A stretch of DNA of 21,053 bases from Verrucomicrobia bacterium UBA2460 (GCA_002342345.1 DDPU01000085.1:1-21053); one strand, 5' to 3'; shown: positions 6,410 through 14,075, numbered from the stretch's first letter. A program made the numbers and translations. The notes: a model not told the origin generated them from the sequence alone.

Positions 6410-7834
6410 TCAGCTCTTGGCCCGGGTTTTGAGGAGGCGTTCGATTTGCTCGAGGTATCTGGCAATGCTCTCCCGGGGTTTGATTTCCTGGGCCCGCTTG
6501 AGAAGGGGAACGGCCTCATCGTATTTGCCTGTGGTGACAAGAACCTGTGCGTGGCGAACCTTGGCATCGGCCTCAAACTGTTCCATTCCCGCAGCGCGTT
6601 CGAAGAGGAAGATCGCCTTTTCCGGCTGGTTGTTTTTGGCGTAATACTGTCCGAGCAGGAGAAGGGCATCCCCGTCGAGAGGATCCTCCTGGAGAATTTG
6701 CTCGAGGACAGCGGCCGACTCCTTGGATTTTCCCTCTGCGGAGGCGATTTTCGCCTCAAGTTTCAGCATTTTTCTGCGTCGATCCGGCTCGACGTTTTCA
6801 CCGGCGTAGGTTTTCAACTTGGCGAGGAGCAGGGCGGCCTCGGCGGGAGCTCCGCGGGCATTGAGCACTTCGGCGGCGCGGAGCGGGCGGTCGATTTTCT
6901 GGTCGGGCTTGAGATCCAGGGCGCGCAGGTAGGTTTCCACGGCCAGCGGATAGTTGGCGTCCTGCAAGTAGATGTCCGCGAGGGACATCAGGGTCTCTGG
7001 GGTGGATTTGCCAAGCCGGTCGATCATTTCGTAGCAGGTGGCGGCGGAGGTAGTCTCCTTGAGACCGAGGTGGGCGCTGGCGAGCAGGAGCCAGAACTCG
7101 GGTTTGTCGGGTTGGCGTTCAATCAGGTCGTTCATGAGGGAGACGGCCTCCGCGTATTTGTTCTGGCGGAAGATGCAGCGGGCCAGGCCCAGTTTCCATT
7201 CCGGCGTGGCGGGTTGGAGAAGCAGGGCGTTGCGGAAGGCGCCCTCGGCGGCGACAAAGTTTTCCTTGGCAACGTAGGCGGTGCCGAGGAGGCCGAAGGT
7301 GTTGCCGTCCCCCCCGCCCAGTTCGATCGCGCGGGTGAGGGTTTTGATGGCAGCGTCGGTGCGGCCCTGCTGTAGTTGGATCAGGCCCAGGTTTTTGTAG
7401 GCACGCAAATAGGTGGGGAATTTCCGGGTGGCGCTTTCCAGGTATTTTGCCGCCTCGTTCGGTCGGTTGAGCTGGTAGGCGATCGATCCCAGGGTGAAGT
7501 CAAAGACTGCGCTGGAATCCGCGGTGGTTTTGGCCTTGAGCTCGAAGTAGGCCCTGACCACATCGGTGGCGGCAAGGTCGGCGACCTTGGTGAAGGCCTC
7601 CTTCTCGGCGGCGGGAAGTTTGGGCTCCAAGTCGCTGTGGATGTTGAAATTTTCCAGGGCACGTTTCCGGAAATCCTGGTCGGCAAAGATTTCCATGACG
7701 GCGGCACGGGTGGCTCCGGGGGAACCCGGGGCGGGTTTGGGATCGGCGGCGGAAGGATCCTGTGCCGAGAGGGTCCATGGCCAGACGGCGACGGTCCAAA
7801 CGGCGGAGCAAAAAAAAATGAGCCGCCATCTCAT
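6410..7834 (-). CDS. Secreted tetratricopeptide-repeat protein of the TonB operon
   Basis: 474 residues with an N-terminal signal peptide (hydrophobic to about residue 24, ending LSA-QD). An array of TPR-like helical hairpins follows from about residue 100 to the end. Diagnostic pieces are YLRAYKNLGLIQLQQGRTDA, WLLLASAHLGLKE, YPLAVETYLRALDLKPDQ, DALLLLGQYYAKNNQPEKA and KYDEAVPLLKRAQEIKP. The protein is predicted to be periplasmic and to act as a protein-protein scaffold. A TPR gene closes comparable DUF3450-ExbB-ExbD-TonB operons in gammaproteobacteria, where it is thought to assist the TonB complex. The ATG overlaps the tonB stop (ATGA), so it is translationally coupled and is the last gene of the operon. 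The next element is a GC hairpin. Confidence 0.85.
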   Translation of the reverse strand: MRWRLIFFCSAVWTVAVWPWTLSAQDPSAADPKPAPGSPGATRAAVMEIFADQDFRKRALENFNIHSDLEPKLPAAEKEAFTKVADLAATDVVRAYFELKAKTTADSSAVFDFTLGSIAYQLNRPNEAAKYLESATRKFPTYLRAYKNLGLIQLQQGRTDAAIKTLTRAIELGGGDGNTFGLLGTAYVAKENFVAAEGAFRNALLLQPATPEWKLGLARCIFRQNKYAEAVSLMNDLIERQPDKPEFWLLLASAHLGLKETTSAATCYEMIDRLGKSTPETLMSLADIYLQDANYPLAVETYLRALDLKPDQKIDRPLRAAEVLNARGAPAEAALLLAKLKTYAGENVEPDRRRKMLKLEAKIASAEGKSKESAAVLEQILQEDPLDGDALLLLGQYYAKNNQPEKAIFLFERAAGMEQFEADAKVRHAQVLVTTGKYDEAVPLLKRAQEIKPRESIARYLEQIERLLKTRAKS

Positions 7835-8613
7835 GAGGATGCCTTGGGGTCGAAGCGGATGGGGGCGCGCATCTTGAAGGAGACTTTCCTTCCTTCCTTT
7901 ACACCAGGTTCAAATTTCCATTTCCGGACGGCGTCCAGCGCGGGCTTCTCGAAGGCAGGGTCGGTGCTTTTTTCCACCTTGGCGTTGGTGACGCGACCGT
8001 CGGCTCCCACGACAAAAATAATGCTGACAACGCCCTCGATTTTGCGGGAACGCAGGGATGCCGGGTAAACGGGCGCGGGTTGATAGACCGCGCGGGGTTT
8101 TTGGTCGAGATCAGCCATGGAGAAAGCCTGCTCCATGTCGGCTCCGGGGCCGCCTCCTCCTCCCCGTCCACCGATGCGCCCGGATTGAAAACCGCCCCCC
8201 CCGCCGAACATGCCCGCACCACCACCCGGGGCGAGGGCCGATTCGAGATCGCTCAGGCTCATCGGCGCGAGGGCGGGGGCATCGTCCATCTGGGGGGCGG
8301 CGATGGCGATATTTTCCATGATGGGTGCGGGGGGCGGGGGTTCCTTTTGCTCTTCCACCTCCTGCTCGACCTTCTGCTCCTCCTCCGGTTTCTTGAGGTT
8401 GGAGATGTCGAGTTCCTGCTCGGGCTCCGGTTTGGGCTTTTTTTTGAATTCCGAGACGGGAAAAAGAATGCCTCCAACCACCACTACGAGGAACAGGGTA
8501 AACAGGACAACTGCGGCGATGCTGATGGGAAAAAGATTGGGGTCCTTGCGGGGGCGAAACTGGCCAGCCCGGTTTGCGGATGGCGCAGGAGGCGGAGTCT
8601 GCAGCAGTTTCAC
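7831..8613 (-). CDS. tonB: TonB-family energy transducer
   Basis: 260 residues. A short cytoplasmic N-terminus is followed by one transmembrane helix (about residues 29-52). Next is a Lys/Pro/Glu-rich periplasmic stretch (56-97), then an unusual Gly-rich linker (129-158), then the TonB C-terminal domain (about 172-256) with YQPAPVYPASLRSRKIEG, VVSIIFVVGADGRV and FEKPALDAVRKWKFEPG. In the family TonB spans the periplasm and pulls on the plug of outer-membrane receptors using the proton gradient harvested by ExbB/ExbD. Here the natural partner is the receptor encoded at 14218-17208. The start is GTG overlapping the exbD stop (GTGA). Confidence 0.92.
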   Translation of the reverse strand: MKLLQTPPPAPSANRAGQFRPRKDPNLFPISIAAVVLFTLFLVVVVGGILFPVSEFKKKPKPEPEQELDISNLKKPEEEQKVEQEVEEQKEPPPPAPIMENIAIAAPQMDDAPALAPMSLSDLESALAPGGGAGMFGGGGGFQSGRIGGRGGGGGPGADMEQAFSMADLDQKPRAVYQPAPVYPASLRSRKIEGVVSIIFVVGADGRVTNAKVEKSTDPAFEKPALDAVRKWKFEPGVKEGRKVSFKMRAPIRFDPKASS

Positions 8614-9038
8614 GGGGACCTGGCCTTTGTGGAGATGCCGATCTTGGTGACGCCGAGCTTGCGGATCTCATCGAGCACCAGGACTACCTTGTCAAAGTTC
8701 GCCCGGGAGTCCGCGTTGAGGGTGAATTTTGGATCGGGATTGGATGCCTTGATGGAGGAAAGGCGCAGCGGAAGTTGGCTCATCGTCACCTTCTCCTGCC
8801 CGAGGTAGACATCGCCGTTCTCGGCCACGGAGACGGTGGTGATGCTGTCGTCCTTCTCGGCCGACTGGGAGGTGCTGGAACCCGGGAGCATCACGGAGAC
8901 GCCCTCGTTTTTCACCATGGATAGGGAGACCATCACAAAAGTCGCCAGAAGGAAGAACATGATATCGATCAGTGGGATGATTTCGATTCGTGCCTTCTTC
9001 CTCCCTCCCCGGGTGACGCCTCCTCCTCCTCCGGCCAT
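8610..9038 (-). CDS. exbD: ExbD/TolR-family proton-channel subunit
   Basis: 142 residues, the usual ExbD length. After a Gly-rich cytoplasmic N-terminus, one transmembrane helix carries IIPLIDIMFFLLATFVM. Asp25 is at the place of the essential proton-binding aspartate of ExbD. The periplasmic domain (about 60-140) contains the expected LPLRLSSIKASNPDPKFTLN and FDKVVLVLDEIRKLGVTKIG segments, matching the ExbD/TolR fold. It works in the inner membrane with the ExbB subunit encoded 3 bases upstream and energises TonB, whose gene overlaps its stop codon. MotA/TolR paralogues are less likely because of the neighbours. Confidence 0.93.
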   Translation of the reverse strand: MAGGGGGVTRGGRKKARIEIIPLIDIMFFLLATFVMVSLSMVKNEGVSVMLPGSSTSQSAEKDDSITTVSVAENGDVYLGQEKVTMSQLPLRLSSIKASNPDPKFTLNADSRANFDKVVLVLDEIRKLGVTKIGISTKARSP

Positions 9039-9041
9039 GGC

Positions 9042-10967
9042 TTATTTTCCTCCCGCAACCGATCCGGAGGGTTTGGGGGTCTTGGGTTTCCAAAAACCCA
9101 GGAAAGCGGGGAAAAGAGACTTTTGCTTGGATGGGCTGGCTGCCTGAGGTGGCGGGTTGGGGGAAGCGGGGGTGGGCCGGGCTTTGCCCACGGCGGAGAC
9201 CGAGGGCAAGGAACCAGGGAGCGGGGGAAGCGGGTGGGAAGCGGGGACGGCAGTCGACGGTGGCGCGGCCAAGGTCGGGGATTTTGGAAGCGGGTCCAAG
9301 GTGGGGGAGGAAGGGGGTGCAGGGAGGATCGGGGCAGGAGGCGCACCGGGGGTTCCATGGCCCTGGAATGTTTTCTGGGCAAGAAGCAGAAGATCGAGGC
9401 GCCGGCCCGCATCGTCCACCTCGTGCTGGACGGTCTCCACCTTGGCGTTGAGGTAATTGTTGGGAAACAGGCAGGTGATGGCAATGAGCAGACCAAAGGC
9501 GGTGGCGATCAGGCCCTCGGCGATACCCCCGGTGATTGCGGCGGGCGCGCCCAACTCATCCCCGCCCATCATGCTGAAGGTGTTCATCATGCCGGTAACC
9601 GTTCCGAGAAGCCCGAGCAGCGGGGCGGCGGTGATAATGGTGTCCAGGATGGGCAGGCCCCGGGTAAAGCGCTTGATTTCCTGGGCTGAGGCTTTGCTGA
9701 TGGCCTGGGCGATGGAAAGTTCAGCGTGGGCCAGGGCAAATCCCAGCACGCGGGCCACGTAGTCAGTGGAGGTTTCCGCAACGCGGATGGCCCCGTTCCG
9801 GTCGCCGCGTTCCACCAAAGTGAAGATTTCCTCCACTTGTTTTTCGTTGCGGCGGCGGTTCTCCGTGAAAATGAAAAGGGTTCGCTCCAGGGAGACGATC
9901 ACGGCGGCAACGGCCACGAAAAGCAGCGGCCACATAATTGGTCCGCCGTGGATGAAGGTTCGGACAATCGAATTTTTGTTGGTCAGGTTCCGCAGGGCCT
10001 GGCCCATCGTGAAGTCGGAGGGAATGACTCCTTCCCCCTTGGAGACAAGGGAGGCAAAAGCGGCGCCGAATATCTGGGCGTGTTCCGCCCCTTTCACCAC
10101 CGTTTCCTTGGAGCCTTTGGCCTCGGCGGCAAAGCCGGCAACACTGCCGTCCGGATTGGAAAACAGCACCATCGGTCCGATCTGGGCGAACCTCCCCTCG
10201 ACCAGCCCTCCCTTCGAGTCCAACGCAGCACCCGCGTAGGTGGTGCCGCCCATCAGGTCTTCCAGACGGGAGAGGGCGGCTTCCACCACCGCAAAGGAAT
10301 GTTGGTATTTTTCCTCCTTTCCGGCGGTGGTGTTTTCCAGGGCGGCCTTGGCTAGATCCAGTTTTTCCCGGTGGTTTTTCCGCTCGGAAATGTGCAGGCC
10401 CTTTTCCCCGAAGTTGCGGGAAAATTCGTTGAGGAGGTTGAGCATGTAGGTGTTCTCATCCTCCCGCTGCTTGATCTCTGCCTTGAGTGCCGACTGGTCC
10501 AGGTTGCGCATGTCCCTGGTCCGTTGGGCCGTTTCCAGCTGCTTGCGGGCCATGGCGAGATCATCCTCCGCCTTGGAAAGAGCCTGGCTGAGGGGGACTT
10601 TCTCGGAGCCGATTTTTTCCCTGGTGGCGGCAAGTTCCCGTAGTGCGGCATCCAAATCGGCCCGGGCCCGGGAGGAGGCGGAGGCGAGCACGTCGCCGGA
10701 TTTTGGTTTTTCCCCGGAAGGGCCGGAGGACGGGACTGTCGCCATGGGGGCGGGGGCATACCCGGGTGTGGAGGGCGTGACCGGTTCTGCCCGCAGCACG
10801 CGTGGAGAAAGACCGGCATCCTTGCTTTCCTGACCTTGGCAGAAGCAAGGAGCGGTCAGCAGAGTCATCCCGAGGATCCAGGGCAACCAGCCTGCTTTTG
10901 GGGTGGCGGACTCGGCCATGGCTGAAGAGGTGGCGATCTGCCGGGTTGAAGGAAAACTCGGGATCAT
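9042..10967 (-). CDS. ExbB/TtpC-like proton-channel protein with long periplasmic N-terminus and Pro-rich tail
   Basis: 641 residues from the chosen ATG. A first hydrophobic segment or signal peptide lies at about 26-45, then a coiled coil (97-175) and a periplasmic region containing GRFAQIGPMVLFSNPDGSVAG (about 258-278), the pattern of TtpC-type ExbB proteins. A MotA/TolQ/ExbB domain follows, with transmembrane helices near 342-366, 441-462 and 481-500 and the signature PLLGLLGTVTGMMNTF. A cytoplasmic tail of about 105 residues (536-641) is dominated by Pro, Ser and Ala. A frame opens to 11072, but the ATG at 10967 overlaps the stop of the DUF3450 gene (ATGA), the pattern at other junctions, so it is preferred. 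No second, short ExbB gene is present, unlike in known TtpC systems. Confidence 0.88.
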   Translation of the reverse strand: MIPSFPSTRQIATSSAMAESATPKAGWLPWILGMTLLTAPCFCQGQESKDAGLSPRVLRAEPVTPSTPGYAPAPMATVPSSGPSGEKPKSGDVLASASSRARADLDAALRELAATREKIGSEKVPLSQALSKAEDDLAMARKQLETAQRTRDMRNLDQSALKAEIKQREDENTYMLNLLNEFSRNFGEKGLHISERKNHREKLDLAKAALENTTAGKEEKYQHSFAVVEAALSRLEDLMGGTTYAGAALDSKGGLVEGRFAQIGPMVLFSNPDGSVAGFAAEAKGSKETVVKGAEHAQIFGAAFASLVSKGEGVIPSDFTMGQALRNLTNKNSIVRTFIHGGPIMWPLLFVAVAAVIVSLERTLFIFTENRRRNEKQVEEIFTLVERGDRNGAIRVAETSTDYVARVLGFALAHAELSIAQAISKASAQEIKRFTRGLPILDTIITAAPLLGLLGTVTGMMNTFSMMGGDELGAPAAITGGIAEGLIATAFGLLIAITCLFPNNYLNAKVETVQHEVDDAGRRLDLLLLAQKTFQGHGTPGAPPAPILPAPPSSPTLDPLPKSPTLAAPPSTAVPASHPLPPLPGSLPSVSAVGKARPTPASPNPPPQAASPSKQKSLFPAFLGFWKPKTPKPSGSVAGGK

Positions 10968-11866
10968 TGGATTTTTACAGGAAGATTGATGAAGGCGGCC
11001 GTCTTTTCCTTGCCCTCGAGCATATGGACGGCCATGAGGATCTGTTTGCCTTGGGCGTTCTCGGGCGACCACACCCAGCCTTCCGGACCGGGGTGGCCGA
11101 CTCCTGCCAAGGTTCCCTCCGAGTTGGTGTAGTAGGCCTGCGCGAGGCCTAGGTAGACGGTGGTCACCTCCGCACGCGTGCCATCCGCAAAAGTGCGCAA
11201 CTCCTTCACGCTGGTGATGGTGGAGTTGAAGGCGTTGCCCTGATCCACCAAGCCGAGCACGTTCTGCAGTCGCTCGGCAAGCGAGGCGGTGGATTTTTCC
11301 GAGTCCTCCGGAAAGCGGGCGAGGATCGGCTTGAGTTTCTCCCTGAGCGGATCGGGAAACATCTTGAGAAGGGGGCGCAGCTGTTTTTCCAAAACAACGA
11401 TCCGGGCTTTCACCTTTTCGGCGGTGGCTTTGAGCTTTTCATTTTCGGCGGAAAGCTCGTCCCTTTTTTTCTGAGCTTCCGCCACGGCCAACTCGATCTC
11501 CCCGAGCTTTTCCCTGACCGAAGCCGTCTCCGCCTCGGCCAGGCGCACCCGATCGCCGAGAATTTCGCGCCCGGAAGACCATTCCGACTTTTCCTTGGAA
11601 ATGAGCTGCTTCGTTTCCACCCATTTGGCGATGGTTTCCCGGGTGGAGTCGATCATCGGCCCCGTTTCACTGGTCACCTTCATCGGGGCCGCAGGGACGT
11701 TGGTTTGGGCGCGGACGGCGGGGAGGACCAGCAGAAGAAGCAGGAAAGCCACCGCCCGCAGGACGGAAAGGGAAAGACGGGGGATGGGGCTGGAAAAAGG
11801 GGAGAGCAGCAGTCGCAGGAGCATCCCGCGCCAGGAACCCGCGGCTTCCACGTTCTGAAGGATCAT
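10964..11866 (-). CDS. DUF3450-like periplasmic coiled-coil protein of the TonB system
   Basis: 300 residues with the chosen start. A hydrophobic signal segment (about 34-50, ending PAVRAQ) is followed by a long coiled coil (about 73-165). The C-terminal globular part has the sequence DGTRAEVTTVYLGLAQAYYT and GPEGWVWSPENA, as in DUF3450 proteins encoded first in TtpC-type TonB operons. It is probably periplasmic and contacts the extended ExbB. The start is uncertain. ATG 11866 overlaps a tiny upstream frame, and ATG 11824 sits just before the signal segment. ATG 12025 follows a GGAG with 8-base spacing, directly after the preceding gene's stop, but would add a 53-residue, unlikely extension covering a PhoB-box-like repeat. 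The stop overlaps the next gene by ATGA. Confidence 0.75.
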   Translation of the reverse strand: MILQNVEAAGSWRGMLLRLLLSPFSSPIPRLSLSVLRAVAFLLLLLVLPAVRAQTNVPAAPMKVTSETGPMIDSTRETIAKWVETKQLISKEKSEWSSGREILGDRVRLAEAETASVREKLGEIELAVAEAQKKRDELSAENEKLKATAEKVKARIVVLEKQLRPLLKMFPDPLREKLKPILARFPEDSEKSTASLAERLQNVLGLVDQGNAFNSTITSVKELRTFADGTRAEVTTVYLGLAQAYYTNSEGTLAGVGHPGPEGWVWSPENAQGKQILMAVHMLEGKEKTAAFINLPVKIQ

Positions 11867-11896
11867 CGAAAGAAAAGATTGGTACACGGGTTGATC

Positions 11897-11944
11897 ATCA
11901 TACCCCTTACCGTCATCCTTCAAAATGTGACAATATCGCGACAA
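11897..11944 (-). promoter_or_regulatory. PhoB/OmpR-box-like repeat and candidate promoter of the TonB operon
   Basis: On the minus strand TTGTCGC-GATA-TTGTCAC (11944 to 11927) is a heptamer direct repeat with 11-base period. It is followed 24 bases on by TATGAT (11902 to 11897), a 5/6 match to a -10 box. The TTTTGA 17 bases before that is a poor -35, as expected for an activated promoter. It points at the DUF3450 gene. Confidence 0.4.
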
Positions 11945-12026
11945 AGTCATGCGCGTGCGGATTTTCCCGCTGGAGTCCGCGGTGGAGCCGGACCGGCGCA
12001 ATCGGGTTGGGCACGGAATTTTCATC

Positions 12027-13085
12027 CTAAAAACTCCACTTCACTCCTGCCGAGAGGATCTGGTTGGCCATAAAATCATTCTGGGAATTCGATCCGCCCG
12101 CCACGGGAGGAATCGAGGTGGTGGGCTCGTCGCCGTAGGCAAACTTCACGTCGAGAAAAGCGAGGAATTTGTACTCTATGAACAGGGTGAGATTCTCGTA
12201 GACTTTTCTTTCCAGACCGACGATCGCCTGGAGTGCCAGGCTGGTGTTTTGGCCGGTGCCGGTGGAGGTGGTGTAGGTGGTGGGGGTTCCCGCGACGACG
12301 CCGTTCACATCCATCTTGTGGTTGAGGGCCGTCATGAACACCACTCCGACGCCTCCGCCAAAGTAGGGGGTCACGGGCAGGTCCTCGAATTTGATCAGGC
12401 CGTTGAGCATGACGGAATAGGCGTTGAGATTATAGGTTTCGTAGCCGACCGTTGGGCCGCCCGAACTGACATTATAAAGCGGGATCTTTTCATAACTTCC
12501 CAGATAGCTTCCCTCCAGCTCCATCGCGGTGCGGATCGGCGTGGGACCGCCAAAGGCGAGCTGCACGTCACGAACGGCGAAATCATACCCCACCTTGAAT
12601 CCGGCATAGGAACCCAGTTGCCCGCTCGGGCCCTGATCGAGGGGCTGTTGTCCCACTGCGGTGGAGGTCGCATTGACCTGAAACTGTTCCACCATCGCCC
12701 CGCCGAAGCCCGAAACGTACCAATGGCCGTCCCGGGGGCCCTTGGGGCCGTCCGTCGCTTGGGAAGAAGTGCTGGGGACCAGTTTGGGCTGGTTGGCGAT
12801 TTCCGGAAGGGGGGCATCGGTCAGGTTGGAGGGTTCCGCGGTTGGGGATGGCGCGGGCGAGGCGAGGCCCGTTGTGGGCGATCCGCCGGCAACGTTTGCG
12901 GCATTCGGTGAGTTTGGCGGGGCAGGGTTGACGGGCGATGCGGGGGGGGAACCGGCAGAAGCCGATGGGGAGGAGGCAGCCGGAGGAAGAGAAAGGCGTC
13001 CGCTACTTTCCTGGGAGAACACCCGGGGAATTCCCGGGAAACACCAAGTCACCAACAGGATCGATAAAATCCGGAGCGGTTGCAC
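12027..13085 (-). CDS. Predicted outer-membrane beta-barrel protein with Pro/Ser-rich N-terminal linker (352 aa)
   Basis: A signal peptide (about 1-24, cleavage near VFSQ-ES) is followed by roughly 80 residues of low-complexity Pro/Ser/Ala/Asn sequence. An eight-strand-like barrel runs from HWYVSGFGGAMVEQF (about residue 120) to the C-terminal ...SAGVKWSF. Strands such as AMELEGSYLGSYEK, VTPYFGGGVGVVFMT and LTLFIEYKFLAFLDVKF fit porin/opacity-type outer-membrane proteins. The N-terminal linker contains TDAPLPEIANQ, a short motif also seen in the neighbouring 272-aa barrel (VDAPLPGQK). The start is a GTG without a clear ribosome binding site. Its stop is separated by one base from an ATG of the frame that leads into the DUF3450 gene. 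A role as accessory barrel to the TonB system is inferred from position only. Confidence 0.8.
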   Translation of the reverse strand: MQPLRILSILLVTWCFPGIPRVFSQESSGRLSLPPAASSPSASAGSPPASPVNPAPPNSPNAANVAGGSPTTGLASPAPSPTAEPSNLTDAPLPEIANQPKLVPSTSSQATDGPKGPRDGHWYVSGFGGAMVEQFQVNATSTAVGQQPLDQGPSGQLGSYAGFKVGYDFAVRDVQLAFGGPTPIRTAMELEGSYLGSYEKIPLYNVSSGGPTVGYETYNLNAYSVMLNGLIKFEDLPVTPYFGGGVGVVFMTALNHKMDVNGVVAGTPTTYTTSTGTGQNTSLALQAIVGLERKVYENLTLFIEYKFLAFLDVKFAYGDEPTTSIPPVAGGSNSQNDFMANQILSAGVKWSF

Positions 13086-13141
13086 GGGAGTAAACTAAAA
13101 ACCCCGTACCGCGAATCGAGAAAAGGAGTGTTACAATTCGG

Positions 13142-13170
13142 GACTTATCCAAGGCATGATCCAATAAGTC
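13142..13170. promoter_or_regulatory. Inverted repeat upstream of the 352-aa barrel gene
   Basis: GACTTAT and ATAAGTC form perfect 7-bp arms around 15 bases, 57 bases before the GTG start of the minus-strand gene. It could be an operator or a leader hairpin. Nothing else was found in the 171-base gap besides the hairpin at 13225-13247. Confidence 0.25.
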
Positions 13171-13224
13171 GGAATATCTCAGCCCCCCTAGTCTCGCTCA
13201 GAGGGAGCTGTGGTTCTTGCCCGA

Positions 13225-13247
13225 GCCAGCCCCGAATTTCCGCTGGC
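13225..13247 (-). terminator. Weak hairpin after the 272-aa barrel gene
   Basis: GCCAGC and GCTGGC pair over an 11-base loop, 9 bases after the TAA of the minus-strand gene. There is no T-run, so it is a candidate only. Confidence 0.25.
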
Positions 13248-13256
13248 GGGTTCCGT

Positions 13257-14075
13257 TTAGAAACGGATCGTCACGGTTCCCATCAGCGACATCGATGGCA
13301 CGGATTGGCCGGTGATGGAATTGAGATAGCGAAACTGTACATCGACCATCAGATCCGGTTCCCCGGGATTGATCTGGATTCCGCCAAAGCCCTGATAGGC
13401 CGACAGTGTCTGGCTTTGGGTGAGGTCATCGGGGGAGCCGGTGATAAAAACCTGGCGGAAGATTCCCCCGGCTCCGCCTCCCGCCACCAGGCGGATCCGG
13501 GTGGAGCCGAGGGGATCCGTGCGGAAAATAAAGTTTCCCATCATGGGAACCTGAAAGAGCTGCACGTTGGTGACCTGATTCAGGCCCGTGGCGGTGAGTC
13601 CTCCGGTCTGGTTGGAGTAGACGGAGTTATAGAGAAGGCCGGTTTCCAGTTCGAAGGCGACATTGTCGTGAAACTGGCTGCCCAGCATGACCCCCGCGGC
13701 AAAGCCCGGGGCCATGTTGACCGGGCTGGTGATGCCAAAATCGGGATAATCCACACTGGTCACAAAGGCCAGGCCGATGCCCGTGCGGACATAATACGGC
13801 GTCAGGGCGGAGACATCCTCCGCGGTGGTGGTCCCGCCTACCTGGGCCGCTTTTTGTCCCGGAAGAGGGGCATCCACTAGTTCTTTCGCAGGATCCTGTC
13901 CGCCGCCTGCGGGCACCGCAAAGGGGTTGGGCCGGACGGCATCCTGGACGGTCGTGTCCGTACCCCAGGCGCCGGTTCCCACGGGAGTTCCGGTTTGTGC
14001 CGAGGTGGGGCAGGGGTGTTGCGCGGTCACCCAAAGGGCCACGCAGAAAAGAGAGGGACACACACGCCTGATCAC
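13257..14075 (-). CDS. Predicted outer-membrane beta-barrel protein (272 aa)
   Basis: A signal peptide (MIRRVCPSLFCVALWVTAQ..., cleavage near SAQ-TG) precedes a flexible Gly/Thr/Pro-rich stretch containing VDAPLPGQK. A barrel-like domain runs from about residue 92 (YYVRTGIGLAFVTSV) to the last residue, Phe (SLMGTVTIRF). Strand candidates include AFELETGLLYNSVY, QLFQVPMMGNFIFRT, RIRLVAGGGAGGIF and DLMVDVQFRYLNSI. The layout QVPMMGNFIF...GGGAGG parallels QIPMLANFLF...GFGVGG in the 290-aa barrel at 5219-6091, so the two look paralogous. The start is a GTG. It is divergent from the TonB-dependent receptor across 142 bases and may share regulation with it. Confidence 0.8.
   Translation of the reverse strand: MIRRVCPSLFCVALWVTAQHPCPTSAQTGTPVGTGAWGTDTTVQDAVRPNPFAVPAGGGQDPAKELVDAPLPGQKAAQVGGTTTAEDVSALTPYYVRTGIGLAFVTSVDYPDFGITSPVNMAPGFAAGVMLGSQFHDNVAFELETGLLYNSVYSNQTGGLTATGLNQVTNVQLFQVPMMGNFIFRTDPLGSTRIRLVAGGGAGGIFRQVFITGSPDDLTQSQTLSAYQGFGGIQINPGEPDLMVDVQFRYLNSITGQSVPSMSLMGTVTIRF

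Noticed and set aside
6446..7375. 309-residue plus-strand frame opposite the TPR gene
   Set aside because: Shadow of a gene with clear TPR repeats and operon context on the other strand.
11867..12025. 53-residue N-terminal extension of the DUF3450 protein from ATG 12025
   Set aside because: It has a good GGAG spacing, but the peptide is not protein-like, precedes a signal peptide, and covers a repeat that looks regulatory. Kept only as an alternative start.
11949..12911. 320-residue plus-strand frame opposite the 352-aa barrel
   Set aside because: Gly/Val-rich antisense sequence with no recognisable domain.
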